Below are positions 52,401-62,039 of a stretch of DNA of 64,000 nucleotides, piece by piece. Origin of the DNA: Pseudomonadales bacterium (lineage in GTDB: Bacteria; Pseudomonadota; Gammaproteobacteria; Pseudomonadales; Azotimanducaceae). Below the pieces are notes generated by a model that made no database searches, had not been told where the DNA came from, and saw only the letters and a list, made by a program, of their open reading frames with translations. The position numbers and the translations under genes were made by a program. The DNA lies in the NCBI GenBank assembly GCA_019634925.1, contig JAHCAL010000001.1, positions 1 to 64,000 on the forward strand. The letters run 5' to 3'. Every line of letters starts with the position of its first letter. Position 1 is the stretch's first letter.

Positions 52401-53084
52401 CTACCGCCGCCCGGGCGCGGGCTGGGTGCGGGCGTGGCGGTCCAGCGCCTCGAGCTGGGCGGGCGTGCCGATGTCGGTCCAGTATCCCGCCCAGACCTGT
52501 CCGGCGACCCGCCCTTGCGCCACGGCCTCGAACAGCACGTCGCGCAGCGAGAACGGCTCGGCACGCCGGCCGGCGAAGAGCCCGGGGCGCAGCACCGCGA
52601 TGCCGCAGTAGACGTACCCGGCGCCGCGCCGGGTGACGCGCCGGCCGTCGAACTCGAAATCACCCGTCTCCCGGTAGCCCGGGGTCGGGGCGAGCAGCAG
52701 GTGCGCGTCGGTGTCCGGTGCGAGCGTCGCGGGCAGCAGCGTGAACGGGAAGTCGGTGTAGATGTCGCCGTTCAGGATCAGGAACGGCGCCGTCCCCAGC
52801 AGCGGCAGTGCCTGGACGATGCCGCCGCCGGTCTCGAGCAGTTCGCGTTCACGGCTGTAGCGGATCCTGACACCGTGCGCGCTGCCGTCGCCGAACGCAG
52901 CCTCGATGGCGCCACCCAGGTGGTGCAGGTTGATCACGACGTCCTGGATCCCGGCTGCCACCAGCCAGCGCAGCTGGTGGGCGAGCAACGGCTCGCCGGC
53001 CACCGGGGCGAGCGGCTTCGGCAGCCGGTCGGTCAACGGGCGCAGCCGTTCGCCGCGGCCCGCCGCGAGGATCATTGCCTTCAT
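52401..53084 (-). CDS. murU: N-acetylmuramate 1-phosphate uridylyltransferase
   Basis: A 227-residue nucleotidyltransferase: MKAMILAAGRGERLRPLTDRLPKPLAPVAGEPLLAHQLRWL (GxGxRxxPxTxxxPK signature), LILNGDIYTDFPF, GYWTDIGTPAQLE. With the AmgK kinase encoded just upstream it forms the cell-wall recycling route that bypasses de novo UDP-MurNAc synthesis and gives fosfomycin tolerance (known in Pseudomonas). Overlaps amgK by ATGA. Frames extended to 54005 are antisense-free shadows of amgK and rejected. Confidence 0.9.
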   Translation of the reverse strand: MKAMILAAGRGERLRPLTDRLPKPLAPVAGEPLLAHQLRWLVAAGIQDVVINLHHLGGAIEAAFGDGSAHGVRIRYSRERELLETGGGIVQALPLLGTAPFLILNGDIYTDFPFTLLPATLAPDTDAHLLLAPTPGYRETGDFEFDGRRVTRRGAGYVYCGIAVLRPGLFAGRRAEPFSLRDVLFEAVAQGRVAGQVWAGYWTDIGTPAQLEALDRHARTQPAPGRR

Positions 53085-54160
53085 GGGCGCGCCACGAGCC
53101 GAGCGGCGGCGCGCGGCAGTTGCGCATCGAGCCAGCGGGCAAAGGGCTCGAGCGTCGGGTAGCGGCGCGCGAGTGTCGCGATGCGCGTCGCGACCGGCAG
53201 GATGTAGCCGAGGTGGCTGGCCTTGCCGTCGCGCAGCTCGAGGCGCGCGAAGATGCCCACGGCTTTCAGCTGCCGTTGCAGGGCGGTGAAGTCGAACTGC
53301 CGCGGGAAAGTCGCCGGATCGAGCGGCAACGGGCTGCGCGCCACGTAGGCATCGCGCCAGCGGCCGATCTCCGCCTCGTCGAACACGTAGTAGCAGTCGC
53401 GCAGCAGCGACGCCAGGTCGTAGGCGGCAGGCCCCGCCAGCGCGTCCTGGAAGTCGACCACGCCGATGCGGCCGTCGGGCCGGTACATGAGATTGCGGCA
53501 GTGGAAATCGCGGTGCACGCAGCAGCGCGGCTGCGCATCGGTGGCGTCGATGAGCCGGCCGAACGTGTCGGCGGCGAGCCCGTCCGGCAGCGCGATGTCG
53601 AGCAGGCCTTCCACGAACCACTCGCGGAAGATCCATAGTTCGTCGGCGAAGCGTTCGCGTGTGTAGGGCTCGATCGCGGGATCGTCCACCGTCTGCAGTG
53701 CGAGCAGGGTGTCGAGTGCGCCGGCGAGCGCGGCATCCCGTTCCGGTGTCGGGTAGACGTCGGCCAGGTGCCGGGTGCCGAGATCCTCGAGCACGAACCA
53801 GCCAGCCGCGGGTTCCTCGGCCAGGATCGCGGGGACGCCGATGCCGCGCGCCGCGAAGACGCGGGCGAGCTCGACGAACTGCGCGTTCCGCTCGAGCGCG
53901 GGGGGCGACGTCATCAGGATCCAGCTGGCGGGGTGGCTGCGCAGAGCCTTCGTCTGGACACGATAGAAGCGCCGGTTGCTGGCCTCGACCGGCAGGGCGG
54001 TCCACCGCGCGGCGCCATCGAGGCCGAGCGCGGCGTGCGCCCAGGTGCGCGCCTCGACAGGCGGGGTGGCCGTTGCACCGGTCCGGGGCGGCGGGGTGGT
54101 CAGGTTGCGATCCTCGGGTTCATCTCGCCGCGGATTGTAGCCTGCCGGCCGTGTGCTCAT
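53081..54160 (-). CDS. amgK: N-acetylmuramate/N-acetylglucosamine kinase
   Basis: A 359-residue aminoglycoside-phosphotransferase-fold kinase: ASNRRFYRVQ (nucleotide loop), VLEDLG, catalytic VHRDFHCRNLMYRPDGRIGVVDFQDALAGPAAYDLASLL. Phosphorylates MurNAc (and GlcNAc) at C1 for MurU. ATG at 54160; the TTG at 54175 is weaker. Its start lies only 23 bp from the divergent lptD start. Confidence 0.89.
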   Translation of the reverse strand: MSTRPAGYNPRRDEPEDRNLTTPPPRTGATATPPVEARTWAHAALGLDGAARWTALPVEASNRRFYRVQTKALRSHPASWILMTSPPALERNAQFVELARVFAARGIGVPAILAEEPAAGWFVLEDLGTRHLADVYPTPERDAALAGALDTLLALQTVDDPAIEPYTRERFADELWIFREWFVEGLLDIALPDGLAADTFGRLIDATDAQPRCCVHRDFHCRNLMYRPDGRIGVVDFQDALAGPAAYDLASLLRDCYYVFDEAEIGRWRDAYVARSPLPLDPATFPRQFDFTALQRQLKAVGIFARLELRDGKASHLGYILPVATRIATLARRYPTLEPFARWLDAQLPRAAARLVARP

Positions 54161-54183
54161 GCCCGCATCGTGCAAAAACGCTT

Positions 54184-56625
54184 ATGATGCGCGCCATGCG
54201 AAACGGGTGTGACAGTGGCAGCCCACGGCGGCTCCGGGGCTGGGCGTGGCTGCTGTGTGCGGCTTTGGGCGCCGGGCCGCTCCACGCCCCAGCGGCGACC
54301 CCGGGACTTGCCGAGCGTTTCTGGGTGCCGCGGAACGCGCTCGCGCCGGCGGACCTCGCGGGCATGCCGCCCTACTGCGAGGGTCGTTACGTACTGCCGG
54401 CGTTTCCCCACCCGCTCGACAGCGATCCGGACGACTTTCCCATCGTCGGCGATGCGGAGAACGTCACCTACTGGCTCGACGGCCGGGTCTCGCTGCGCGG
54501 CGCCGTGACGCTCTCGCAGGGCAATCGCCGCATCACCGGCCGCGAGGCCTCGCTCGACCAGGCGGCCGGCGAAGGCCTCATGACCGGCCAGGTGCAGGTC
54601 ATCGAGCCGAACCTGCTGCTCGACGGGCAGCGCGCCCGGGTCGATCTCGACTCGCGCGCGGCGCGGCTGGAGGGCGTCGAATTCCTGATGCCGGCAATCG
54701 GTCTGCGCGGCGCGGCCGCCACCATCGTGCAGGACGCGGACGGCAACCTGGTCATTTCCGACGGGTCGTTCACGCGCTGCGAACCGGGCAACCGCAACTG
54801 GGGCATCGAGGTCGCGTCGCTCGAGATGAGCGCCGACGACGTGTTCGGGACGGCCCGGAGCGCCGTGGTGAAGGTACGCGGCGTGCCGATCCTGTACGCG
54901 CCGTACCTGCGCTTTCCGGTGCGCGACGACCGGCAGTCGGGGCTCCTGTTTCCCGATCTCGGATTCTCGGAGCGGCATGGCCTCGATCTGCGCGTGCCGT
55001 ATTACCTGAACCTCGCGCCGAACTACGACGCGACCCTGGCGCCGCGCTACATCGCCGACCGCGGCGTGGGCCTCGAGGGCGAGTTCCGGCACCTGGCGGA
55101 CTGGCAGCGCACCACGCTGACCGGCGCGTATCTGCACAAGGATGACCTGTTCGACGGCACACTGACCCGCAACGACTTCAATACGCTGGCCCAGCAGGGC
55201 CTGGTGACGGGCGAATTCAAGCCGGAAGACCGCTGGCTCTACGGGATCGATCACGAAGGCGAGATCGGCCGGTTCCGCACGTTGATCGACTATCGCGCGG
55301 TCAGCGACCGCGACTATTTCCGCGACCTGGGTGGTGACATCGGGCTCTCGAGCCGGATCGAACTCGAACGCCGTGCCGAGATCGCCTACGCCGCAGGTGG
55401 CATGCAGATGCGGCTCTGGGCGCAGCGTTTCGATCGCCTCGACGAAGGCACGATCGACCCTTACCAGCGGCTGCCGCAATTCGACGCGCGTTATACGCGG
55501 GCGCTGTTCGGCCCGCTCGAAGCCAGCGTCGCGGCACAGCTCGCGAGCTTCTACCGGCAGAACGACCCCCTGCAGGGGCTCGATCGCGCCGTCGGTCAGC
55601 GGGTGCACGTCGAGCCGCGGCTGCGGCTGCCGTTCTACACCCCGTGGGGATTTCTCACGTTCGCCGGCGGCTATCGGCACACGGCCTATCACCTGGACGA
55701 CCTGCCGGACGGATTCGACCGCGATCCGGAGCGCAACGTCGGTTTCGGCAGCATACACGGCGGCATGTACTTCGACCGGCGCATCGAATCGTTCGGGCGG
55801 CAGGTCATACACAGCCTGGAACCGCAGGCATTCTATCTCTACCAGGGATACGCACGGCAGAGTTCCCTGCCGCGCTTCGACGCCTCCGAGCTCACGTTCG
55901 GCTACCCCCAGCTGTTCCGCGACAACCGGTTCTCCGGACTCGACCGGGTCGGCGACGCCAACCACCTGGCGCTCGGCGTCACCTCGCGGCTGGTGGACGC
56001 CGCGAACGGTGTCGAGTACCTGCGTGGCAGCCTGGGCCAGATCCTGTACTTCCGCGACCGGCGCGTCACGCTCACCGAAGACGTGGACTCGGCGAACCGG
56101 CAGAGCACGTCCGCCATCGCCGGCGAAGTGTCCGGCCGGGTCGCGCGCGACCTGCGCCTGACGTCGACGGTGATCTGGGACCCTAACCTGAACCAGGTCG
56201 ACGAGGGCGCGATACTGCTCGAGTACCGGCGCGACGACCAGCGTATCCTGAACCTCGGCTACCGCGACCGGTTGCGCGACGACGTCTCGCAGGTCGACGC
56301 TTCGGGCTACTGGCCGGTGACCCGGCACCTGGGCGTGCTCGCCCGGTGGAACTACGACCTCGAGAAAGGTCGAATCATCGAGGCATTCGGCGGCCTCGAG
56401 TACAACGACTGCTGCTGGCAGATCCGCCTGCTGGCGCGCAGGTTCCTCAACATCCCGACCGGCGCGAACATCGTGACCGGCCAGGAGTTCGAACTTGTGC
56501 AGCCGGACAACGGGATCTTCCTGCAGATCGTCTTCAAGGGCATGGGTGGATTCGGCAACAGCCTGGAGTCCATGCTCTCGCGCGGCATCCGCGGCTACCG
56601 AACGGAGAACTACCATGAGTTTTGA
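54184..56625 (+). CDS. lptD: LPS-assembly outer-membrane protein LptD
   Basis: An 813-residue protein that inserts LPS into the outer leaflet with LptE. Signal peptide to about residue 38, periplasmic OstA/jellyroll domain (GDAENVTYWLDGRVSLRGAVTLSQGNRRITGREASLD), then the LptD barrel (VRGVPILYAPYLRFPVRDDRQSGLLFPDLGFSERHGLDLRVPYYLNLAPNYDATLAPRY). Conserved cysteines in SFTRCEPGN and EYNDCCW allow the LptD disulfides. First gene of the lptD-surA-pdxA-rsmA-apaG-apaH-cca operon. ATGs at 54184, 54187 and 54196 are all possible. Confidence 0.94.
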   Translation: MMRAMRNGCDSGSPRRLRGWAWLLCAALGAGPLHAPAATPGLAERFWVPRNALAPADLAGMPPYCEGRYVLPAFPHPLDSDPDDFPIVGDAENVTYWLDGRVSLRGAVTLSQGNRRITGREASLDQAAGEGLMTGQVQVIEPNLLLDGQRARVDLDSRAARLEGVEFLMPAIGLRGAAATIVQDADGNLVISDGSFTRCEPGNRNWGIEVASLEMSADDVFGTARSAVVKVRGVPILYAPYLRFPVRDDRQSGLLFPDLGFSERHGLDLRVPYYLNLAPNYDATLAPRYIADRGVGLEGEFRHLADWQRTTLTGAYLHKDDLFDGTLTRNDFNTLAQQGLVTGEFKPEDRWLYGIDHEGEIGRFRTLIDYRAVSDRDYFRDLGGDIGLSSRIELERRAEIAYAAGGMQMRLWAQRFDRLDEGTIDPYQRLPQFDARYTRALFGPLEASVAAQLASFYRQNDPLQGLDRAVGQRVHVEPRLRLPFYTPWGFLTFAGGYRHTAYHLDDLPDGFDRDPERNVGFGSIHGGMYFDRRIESFGRQVIHSLEPQAFYLYQGYARQSSLPRFDASELTFGYPQLFRDNRFSGLDRVGDANHLALGVTSRLVDAANGVEYLRGSLGQILYFRDRRVTLTEDVDSANRQSTSAIAGEVSGRVARDLRLTSTVIWDPNLNQVDEGAILLEYRRDDQRILNLGYRDRLRDDVSQVDASGYWPVTRHLGVLARWNYDLEKGRIIEAFGGLEYNDCCWQIRLLARRFLNIPTGANIVTGQEFELVQPDNGIFLQIVFKGMGGFGNSLESMLSRGIRGYRTENYHEF

Positions 56626-57919
56626 GCGTCTGGCCGGATTCGTACTGCTCGGCGTCGCCCTGCAGGGTGCAGGGCTGCTCGGCGCGGCGCCTGCCCGTGC
56701 CGCCTACCAGGAACTGGACGGGATCGTCGCCCTGGTCAACGACGACGTGGTCCTGGCCTCGGAACTGCTGAGCCGGCTCGAGGCGGTACAGCAGCAGATC
56801 CGCGCCTCCAACATGCAGGCCCCGCCCAACAACGTGCTGGTCAGCCAGATCATGGAGCGGCTGATCATCGAGAACCTGCAGGTGCAGGAAGCTTCTCGGC
56901 GCGGCGTGCAGATCGACGACGAGACGCTGACCCAGGCGGTACTCTCGGTTGCCCAGCAGAACGGGCTCGACCTCGAGCAGTTCCGCGCGGCGCTCGCCGA
57001 GGACGGCATCGACTTCCGCGAGTTCCGCGAGCAGATCCGCCGCGAGATGATGGTGTCGCGCCTGCAGCGCAACCTGATCGGCCGACGCATCGCCATCAGC
57101 GACAAGGACATCAACGACCTTCTGAACTCGCCGTACTACCAGCAGATGCTTTCCGACGAGTACCGGGTCGGCCACATCCTGCTCACGATCGACGAGGAAG
57201 GCGGCGAACAGGCGCGCAACGACGCACGCGCAGCGGCCGTGGACATCGTCACCCAGCTCCGCGCGGGTGCCGACTTCGCACAGATGGCGATCGCGCGCTC
57301 GTCGAGTCCCCGTGCCCTGGAAGGCGGCGATCTCGGCTGGCGCCGGGCGGCGGAGCTGCCGAGCATCTTTTCCCAGGAGGTGCTCGCGCTGAAACCCGGC
57401 GACGTCGGGGACCCCATCGAGACCCAGGGCGGCATCCACATCATCAAACTGCTCGAGGTGCGCGGCGCGAGCATGCAGACGCAGCGGCAGGCGCACGTAC
57501 GGCACATCCTGGTCCAGCCCTCGGCGATCCGCAGCGAGGCGGAGACCGAGGCACTGATCCGCGGCCTGTACGCGCAGCTCCAGGGCGGCGCCGACTTCGC
57601 CGAACTCGCCCGCCAGAATTCGCAGGACCCGGGCAGCGCGCTGGCCGGCGGCGACCTCGGCTGGACCGGCGGCGACGAGTTCGTGCCGGAATTCCGCGAG
57701 GCGCTGGCGGCGACGCCGGACGGCGCGCTGAGCGCGCCGTTCCGCACCCAGTACGGGTGGCACGTGCTGCAGGTGCTCGAGCGTCGCGAACAGGACATGA
57801 GCGACGAGGCCCGGCGCAACATGGCCGCCCGGGTCCTGTACGAGCGCCGCTTCGAGGAGGAACTCGTCAAGTGGCAGAAGGAGCTGCGCGACGAGGCGTT
57901 CGTGGAGCTGAGGATCTAG
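56615..57919 (+). CDS. surA: periplasmic chaperone SurA
   Basis: A 434-residue chaperone/peptidyl-prolyl isomerase for outer-membrane proteins including LptD. Signal peptide to about 30, SurA N domain ([30 protein letters not shown]), two parvulin domains ([18 protein letters not shown]...[29 protein letters not shown]...[16 protein letters not shown]). The start overlaps lptD by 11 bp; GGAG lies upstream. Confidence 0.94.
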   Translation: MSFERLAGFVLLGVALQGAGLLGAAPARAAYQELDGIVALVNDDVVLASELLSRLEAVQQQIRASNMQAPPNNVLVSQIMERLIIENLQVQEASRRGVQIDDETLTQAVLSVAQQNGLDLEQFRAALAEDGIDFREFREQIRREMMVSRLQRNLIGRRIAISDKDINDLLNSPYYQQMLSDEYRVGHILLTIDEEGGEQARNDARAAAVDIVTQLRAGADFAQMAIARSSSPRALEGGDLGWRRAAELPSIFSQEVLALKPGDVGDPIETQGGIHIIKLLEVRGASMQTQRQAHVRHILVQPSAIRSEAETEALIRGLYAQLQGGADFAELARQNSQDPGSALAGGDLGWTGGDEFVPEFREALAATPDGALSAPFRTQYGWHVLQVLERREQDMSDEARRNMAARVLYERRFEEELVKWQKELRDEAFVELRI

Positions 57920-58905
57920 TGACCGCACCGCTGGCCAGCGGATCCGGCGCCCCGCTTGCGATCACGCCGGGTGAGCCGGCCGGCATCGGCCCCGACCTGG
58001 TGGTGACGCTGGCGCAAGCCGCGCGTACGACCGCCTGGGTGGTGCTCGCCGACACGGACCTGCTCGCCGAACGCGCGCGCCTGCTCGGACTGCCGCTCGC
58101 GCTGGACGATTCGCTCGACGCGCCTGCGTCCGCCGCCGGGCGGCTGACGGTCCGCCACGTGCCGCTCGCGGCGCCCGCCCGGCCGGGCAGGCTCGATCCG
58201 GCGAATGCGCGCTACGTGCTCGCCACGCTGGAAGCGGCGACCGACGGGTGCCTCGACGGCACTTATCGAGCGTTGGTCACCGGTCCCGTGCAGAAGTCCG
58301 TCATCAACGATGCCGGGGTGCCTTTCTCCGGTCACACCGAGTTCCTGTGCGCGCGTGCGCGGGCAGGGGACGTGCTCATGCTGCTGGTCGCGGATAGCCT
58401 GCGCGTGGGGCTTGCCACCACACACCTGCCGCTGCGGGCGGTACCCGATGCGATCACCGCGCCGCTGCTCGAGCGCCGCCTCGGCCTCCTGATCGACGGC
58501 CTGAAGACCCGGTTCGGTATCGCCGCGCCGCGGATCCTGGTCGCCGGCCTCAATCCACATGCCGGCGAAGGCGGCCACCTGGGGCGCGAGGAGATCGAGG
58601 TGATCGGCCCGGTCTGCGCGGCGATGCGTGCGCGCGGCGCGGCCGTGCGTGGACCGCTGCCGGCCGATACGCTCTTTACGCCCGAGCACCTGCGCGACGC
58701 GGACGCCGTGTTCGCGATGTACCACGACCAGGGCCTGCCGGTGCTGAAACACGTCGGATTCGGCGAAGCGGTGAACGTGACGCTCGGGCTGCCGTTCGTG
58801 CGCACGTCGGTGGATCATGGGACCGCGCTCGATCTCGCCGGCACCGGCCGGGCGCATGCCGGGAGCTTCGCCGCCGCGCTAAGGCTTGCCGAGACGCTGC
58901 GCTGA
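57919..58905 (+). CDS. pdxA: 4-hydroxythreonine-4-phosphate dehydrogenase
   Basis: A 328-residue dehydrogenase of pyridoxal 5'-phosphate synthesis. Motifs: [109 protein letters not shown] start overlaps the last base of the surA stop codon. Part of the same operon. Confidence 0.95.
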   Translation: MTAPLASGSGAPLAITPGEPAGIGPDLVVTLAQAARTTAWVVLADTDLLAERARLLGLPLALDDSLDAPASAAGRLTVRHVPLAAPARPGRLDPANARYVLATLEAATDGCLDGTYRALVTGPVQKSVINDAGVPFSGHTEFLCARARAGDVLMLLVADSLRVGLATTHLPLRAVPDAITAPLLERRLGLLIDGLKTRFGIAAPRILVAGLNPHAGEGGHLGREEIEVIGPVCAAMRARGAAVRGPLPADTLFTPEHLRDADAVFAMYHDQGLPVLKHVGFGEAVNVTLGLPFVRTSVDHGTALDLAGTGRAHAGSFAAALRLAETLR

Positions 58906-58915
58906 GCACGGGACG

Positions 58916-59725
58916 GTGAGAGCGCGCAAACGGTTCGGCCAGCATTTTCTTTCCGACGACGGCGTGCTCGATCGCATCGTGCGTTCGGTGCGCCCGCAGC
59001 CGGCCGACCTGTTGCTCGAGATCGGCCCGGGGCAGGGGGCGCTCACGGCGTGGCTCGCGCGCGAGTTGCGGGATGCCGCCCCGAGCGGGCGTTACGTCGC
59101 GGTGGAAATCGACCGCGACCTGGTGCCTTTCCTGCGCGCGCGATTCCCCGGCGTCGAATTCGTCAATGCCGACATTCTGCGGGTCGACCTGGATGCGCTG
59201 TTCGGCGAGGGCCGCTGGCGTGTGGTCGGCAACCTGCCCTACAACATCTCCACGCCGCTGCTCGTGCTGCTGCTCGGTCACCTGGCGCGGATCCGCGACA
59301 TGCACTTCATGCTGCAGCGCGAGGTCGCCGAGCGCCTGGCCGCGTCCCCGGGCAGCAAGGCCTGGGGCCGGATCACCGTGCTGATGCAGTACCACTGCGT
59401 GGTCGAGCACCTGTTCGACGTGGCGCCGGAGAGCTTCACGCCGCCACCCCGCGTGTGGTCCGCGGTTGTGCGGATCACGCCGCGGGCGGAGAAGCCGCTC
59501 GTGGACATGGTCGCGTTCGATGCCGTGCTGCGTCACGCGTTCGCGCAGCGCCGCAAGCGCCTGGCCAATGCATTACAATCGATCGGCGTCGACTGGGCGG
59601 CCGCGGGTGTCGATCCGGGCAAACGCGCCGACGCGGTGACCGGTGCCGAGTACGTGGCACTCGCGCGGACCCTGGCGCCGGTCGACCGGCACGACCCACT
59701 GGCAACGGAGCCCCCTGGTGAGTGA
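58916..59725 (+). CDS. rsmA: 16S rRNA dimethyladenosine transferase
   Basis: A 269-residue KsgA/RsmA enzyme dimethylating two adenines near the 3' end of 16S rRNA. Motifs: RKRFGQHFLSDDGVLDRIV, LLEIGPGQGALT, FVNADIL, VVGNLPYNISTPLL, RKRLANALQ. GTG start at 58916, 10 bp after pdxA. The C-terminus overlaps apaG by 8 bp. Confidence 0.95.
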   Translation: MRARKRFGQHFLSDDGVLDRIVRSVRPQPADLLLEIGPGQGALTAWLARELRDAAPSGRYVAVEIDRDLVPFLRARFPGVEFVNADILRVDLDALFGEGRWRVVGNLPYNISTPLLVLLLGHLARIRDMHFMLQREVAERLAASPGSKAWGRITVLMQYHCVVEHLFDVAPESFTPPPRVWSAVVRITPRAEKPLVDMVAFDAVLRHAFAQRRKRLANALQSIGVDWAAAGVDPGKRADAVTGAEYVALARTLAPVDRHDPLATEPPGE

Positions 59726-60086
59726 CATCACGATCGAAGTGGAAACGCGCTACATCGGCCGGGAGTCCGACCCCGATCAGCGCCGCTTCGTCTTCGCCTA
59801 TACGATCACCATCACCAATGCGGGCGCCGCGCCGGCGCAGCTGCTGAACCGGCACTGGTGGATCACCGACGGCAACGGTCACGTGGAAGAAGTGGAAGGC
59901 CCCGGCGTGGTCGGCAAGCAGCCGCGCATCCCGCCCGGCCAGGCGTTCCGCTACACGAGCGGCTGCATCCTGACCACCCCGGTCGGCACCATGCACGGGC
60001 ACTACGAATTCCAGCGCGACGACGGCGAACGATTCCTCGCCCAGATCCCGGCGTTCGCGCTCGTGTTGCCGACCATGGTGCACTGA
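59718..60086 (+). CDS. apaG: ApaG protein
   Basis: A 122-residue fibronectin-III-like ApaG: VFAYTITITNAGAAPAQLLNRHWWITDGNGHVEEVEGPGVVGKQPRIPPGQAFRYTSGCILTTPVGTMHGHYEFQ. The GxGxVG motif is intact. Role unclear, linked to metal/phosphate handling. GTG start inside the rsmA end. Next gene apaH is 10 bp on. Confidence 0.94.
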   Translation: MSDITIEVETRYIGRESDPDQRRFVFAYTITITNAGAAPAQLLNRHWWITDGNGHVEEVEGPGVVGKQPRIPPGQAFRYTSGCILTTPVGTMHGHYEFQRDDGERFLAQIPAFALVLPTMVH

Positions 60087-60096
60087 TCGTTCGTTC

Positions 60097-60930
60097 ATGG
60101 CCACCTGGGCGATCGGCGACATCCAGGGCTGCTACGACGAGTTCGCGGAACTCCTGGATGTAGTGCGATTCGAGCCGGCCCACGATCGGCTGTGGCTGGT
60201 CGGCGACCTGGTGAATCGGGGGCCGCGCTCGCTCGACGTGCTGCGCCGCGTGCGTGCGCTCGGCCCCGCCGCGCTGACCGTGCTCGGCAACCACGACCTG
60301 CACCTGCTGGCGATCCACTTCGGCGGCCACAAGGCGAACCGCGGCGACACGTTCGGTGACGTGCTGGCGGCGCCCGACCGCGACGAACTCTGCGACTGGC
60401 TGCGCCGGCAGCCGCTGCTGGTGAGCGACGACGCGCTCGGCCACGTCATGACCCATGCAGGCATCCCGCACATCTGGACGCGCCGCGAGGCACAGGCCCA
60501 TGCGCGGGAGGTGGAAGCGGTCCTGGGCGGCACCGACCACGTCGATTACTTCCGCGCGCTCTACGGCAACCGGCCGTCGCGATGGGATGACGGGCTCGCG
60601 GGCATGGACCGCTGGCGGCTGATCACCAACTACTTCACGCGCATGCGGCTGGTCGATGTCGACGGCGGGCTGGATTTCGCCTACAAGGGCCCGGTCGTGC
60701 ACGCGCCCGAAGGCTGGCTGCCCTGGTACGAACTGCGCGCGCGGCGGCCGCTGCGCGAGACGCTCCTGTTCGGCCACTGGGCGTCGCTGGAGGGTCACAC
60801 CGGCCGGGCCGGGATCGTGGCGCTCGACACCGGCTGCGTCTGGGGCCGCACGCTGACCGCGTATCGCCTCGAGGACGGCACGGTGCATCGCGTTGTGTCC
60901 CGCCTGCCGCGCGCCACGGCCGGGGACTGA
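60097..60930 (+). CDS. apaH: diadenosine tetraphosphatase (symmetrical)
   Basis: A 277-residue metallophosphatase hydrolysing Ap4A to two [49 protein letters not shown] (GDxxG, GDxxxRG, GNHD calcineurin motifs), [19 protein letters not shown]. Known also as mRNA Np4-decapping enzyme. Last but one of the operon. Confidence 0.95.
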   Translation: MATWAIGDIQGCYDEFAELLDVVRFEPAHDRLWLVGDLVNRGPRSLDVLRRVRALGPAALTVLGNHDLHLLAIHFGGHKANRGDTFGDVLAAPDRDELCDWLRRQPLLVSDDALGHVMTHAGIPHIWTRREAQAHAREVEAVLGGTDHVDYFRALYGNRPSRWDDGLAGMDRWRLITNYFTRMRLVDVDGGLDFAYKGPVVHAPEGWLPWYELRARRPLRETLLFGHWASLEGHTGRAGIVALDTGCVWGRTLTAYRLEDGTVHRVVSRLPRATAGD

Positions 60931-60934
60931 GTCC

Positions 60935-62005
60935 GTGGAGGTCTACCTGGTCGGCGGTGCGGTGCGTGACGAGCTGCTCGGCCGCGCGCATGGCGAGCGC
61001 GACTGGGTGGTGGTCGGCAGCAGCCCGGAGGAAATGCAGGCGCTCGGATATCGACAGGTCGGGCGCGACTTTCCCGTGTTCCTGCATCCGGATACGCGTG
61101 AGGAATACGCGCTGGCGCGCACCGAGCGCAAGACCGGGCCGGGTCACACCGGCTTCGTCTGCCACGCGGGACCGGAAGTCACGCTGGAAGAGGACCTGCT
61201 GCGCCGCGATCTCACCGTCAATGCCATGGCGCGCGACGCGGCGGGAAACCTGGTGGATCCCTACGGCGGCGCGCGCGATCTCGCGGCGCGCGTGCTGCGG
61301 CATGTTTCCGAGGCGTTCACCGAGGATCCACTCAGGCTTTTTCGCGTCGCGCGGTTCGCCGCGCAGCTGCCCGGATTCACGGTGGCGCCGGAGACGCTCG
61401 CGCTGCTGCGCGCCATGGTCGCGCAGCGGCAGCTCCACGAACTCTCCGCGGAACGGGTCTGGGCGGAGCTCGACAAGGCGCTCGCCTGCGCGGCGCCGGC
61501 CCGGTTCTTCGAGGTACTCGCCGAGGCGGATGCGTGGGACCCCTGGTTCGCCGAGTTCCGCGCGGTGGCGCCGTACTGGCCCGAAGCGCCGTCGCTGCCG
61601 GCAGACGCCGCGCTCGGCTTCGCCGTGCTGTGCTGGTCGCTCACGCCGGAAGCCGTCGCCACGCTCTGCCAGCGGCTGCGTGCGCCGAAGCGTCAGCAGC
61701 GTCTGGCCGAGGCGGTCACGCGGCATAAAGCGACCCTGCTCGACTGGCGCAAACAGCCGGCGCATGCGGTGCTCGCGGCCCTCACCGGCATCGGCGGCTT
61801 CGCGGCGGATCGCGATCCGGAGGACGCGCTCTGCGTGATCGAATGCTGCTCGGGCCGCTCACTCGACGATCTGCGCGGCGCGCTGGCCGCGGCAAGCACG
61901 GTGCGCGCAGCGGATTTCGCGGGGCTGGGTCTCGAAGGGCCGGCGCTGGGTGCGGCCATTCGTGCGGCGCGTGAGCGCAGGATCGGGTCAGAGCAAAGCC
62001 TCTAG
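60935..62005 (+). CDS. cca: CCA-adding tRNA nucleotidyltransferase
   Basis: A 356-residue class II nucleotidyltransferase: [25 protein letters not shown] (GGxxR and DxD), [52 protein letters not shown]. The C-terminal HD phosphohydrolase domain of E. coli-type Cca is absent, so this is the short form. GTG start at 60935. The operon appears to end here, 35 bp before the convergent amidase. Confidence 0.92.
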   Translation: MEVYLVGGAVRDELLGRAHGERDWVVVGSSPEEMQALGYRQVGRDFPVFLHPDTREEYALARTERKTGPGHTGFVCHAGPEVTLEEDLLRRDLTVNAMARDAAGNLVDPYGGARDLAARVLRHVSEAFTEDPLRLFRVARFAAQLPGFTVAPETLALLRAMVAQRQLHELSAERVWAELDKALACAAPARFFEVLAEADAWDPWFAEFRAVAPYWPEAPSLPADAALGFAVLCWSLTPEAVATLCQRLRAPKRQQRLAEAVTRHKATLLDWRKQPAHAVLAALTGIGGFAADRDPEDALCVIECCSGRSLDDLRGALAAASTVRAADFAGLGLEGPALGAAIRAARERRIGSEQSL

Positions 62006-62039
62006 GCCCTTTGGGCGCCCTGTACCTGCGGTGGCAAGA

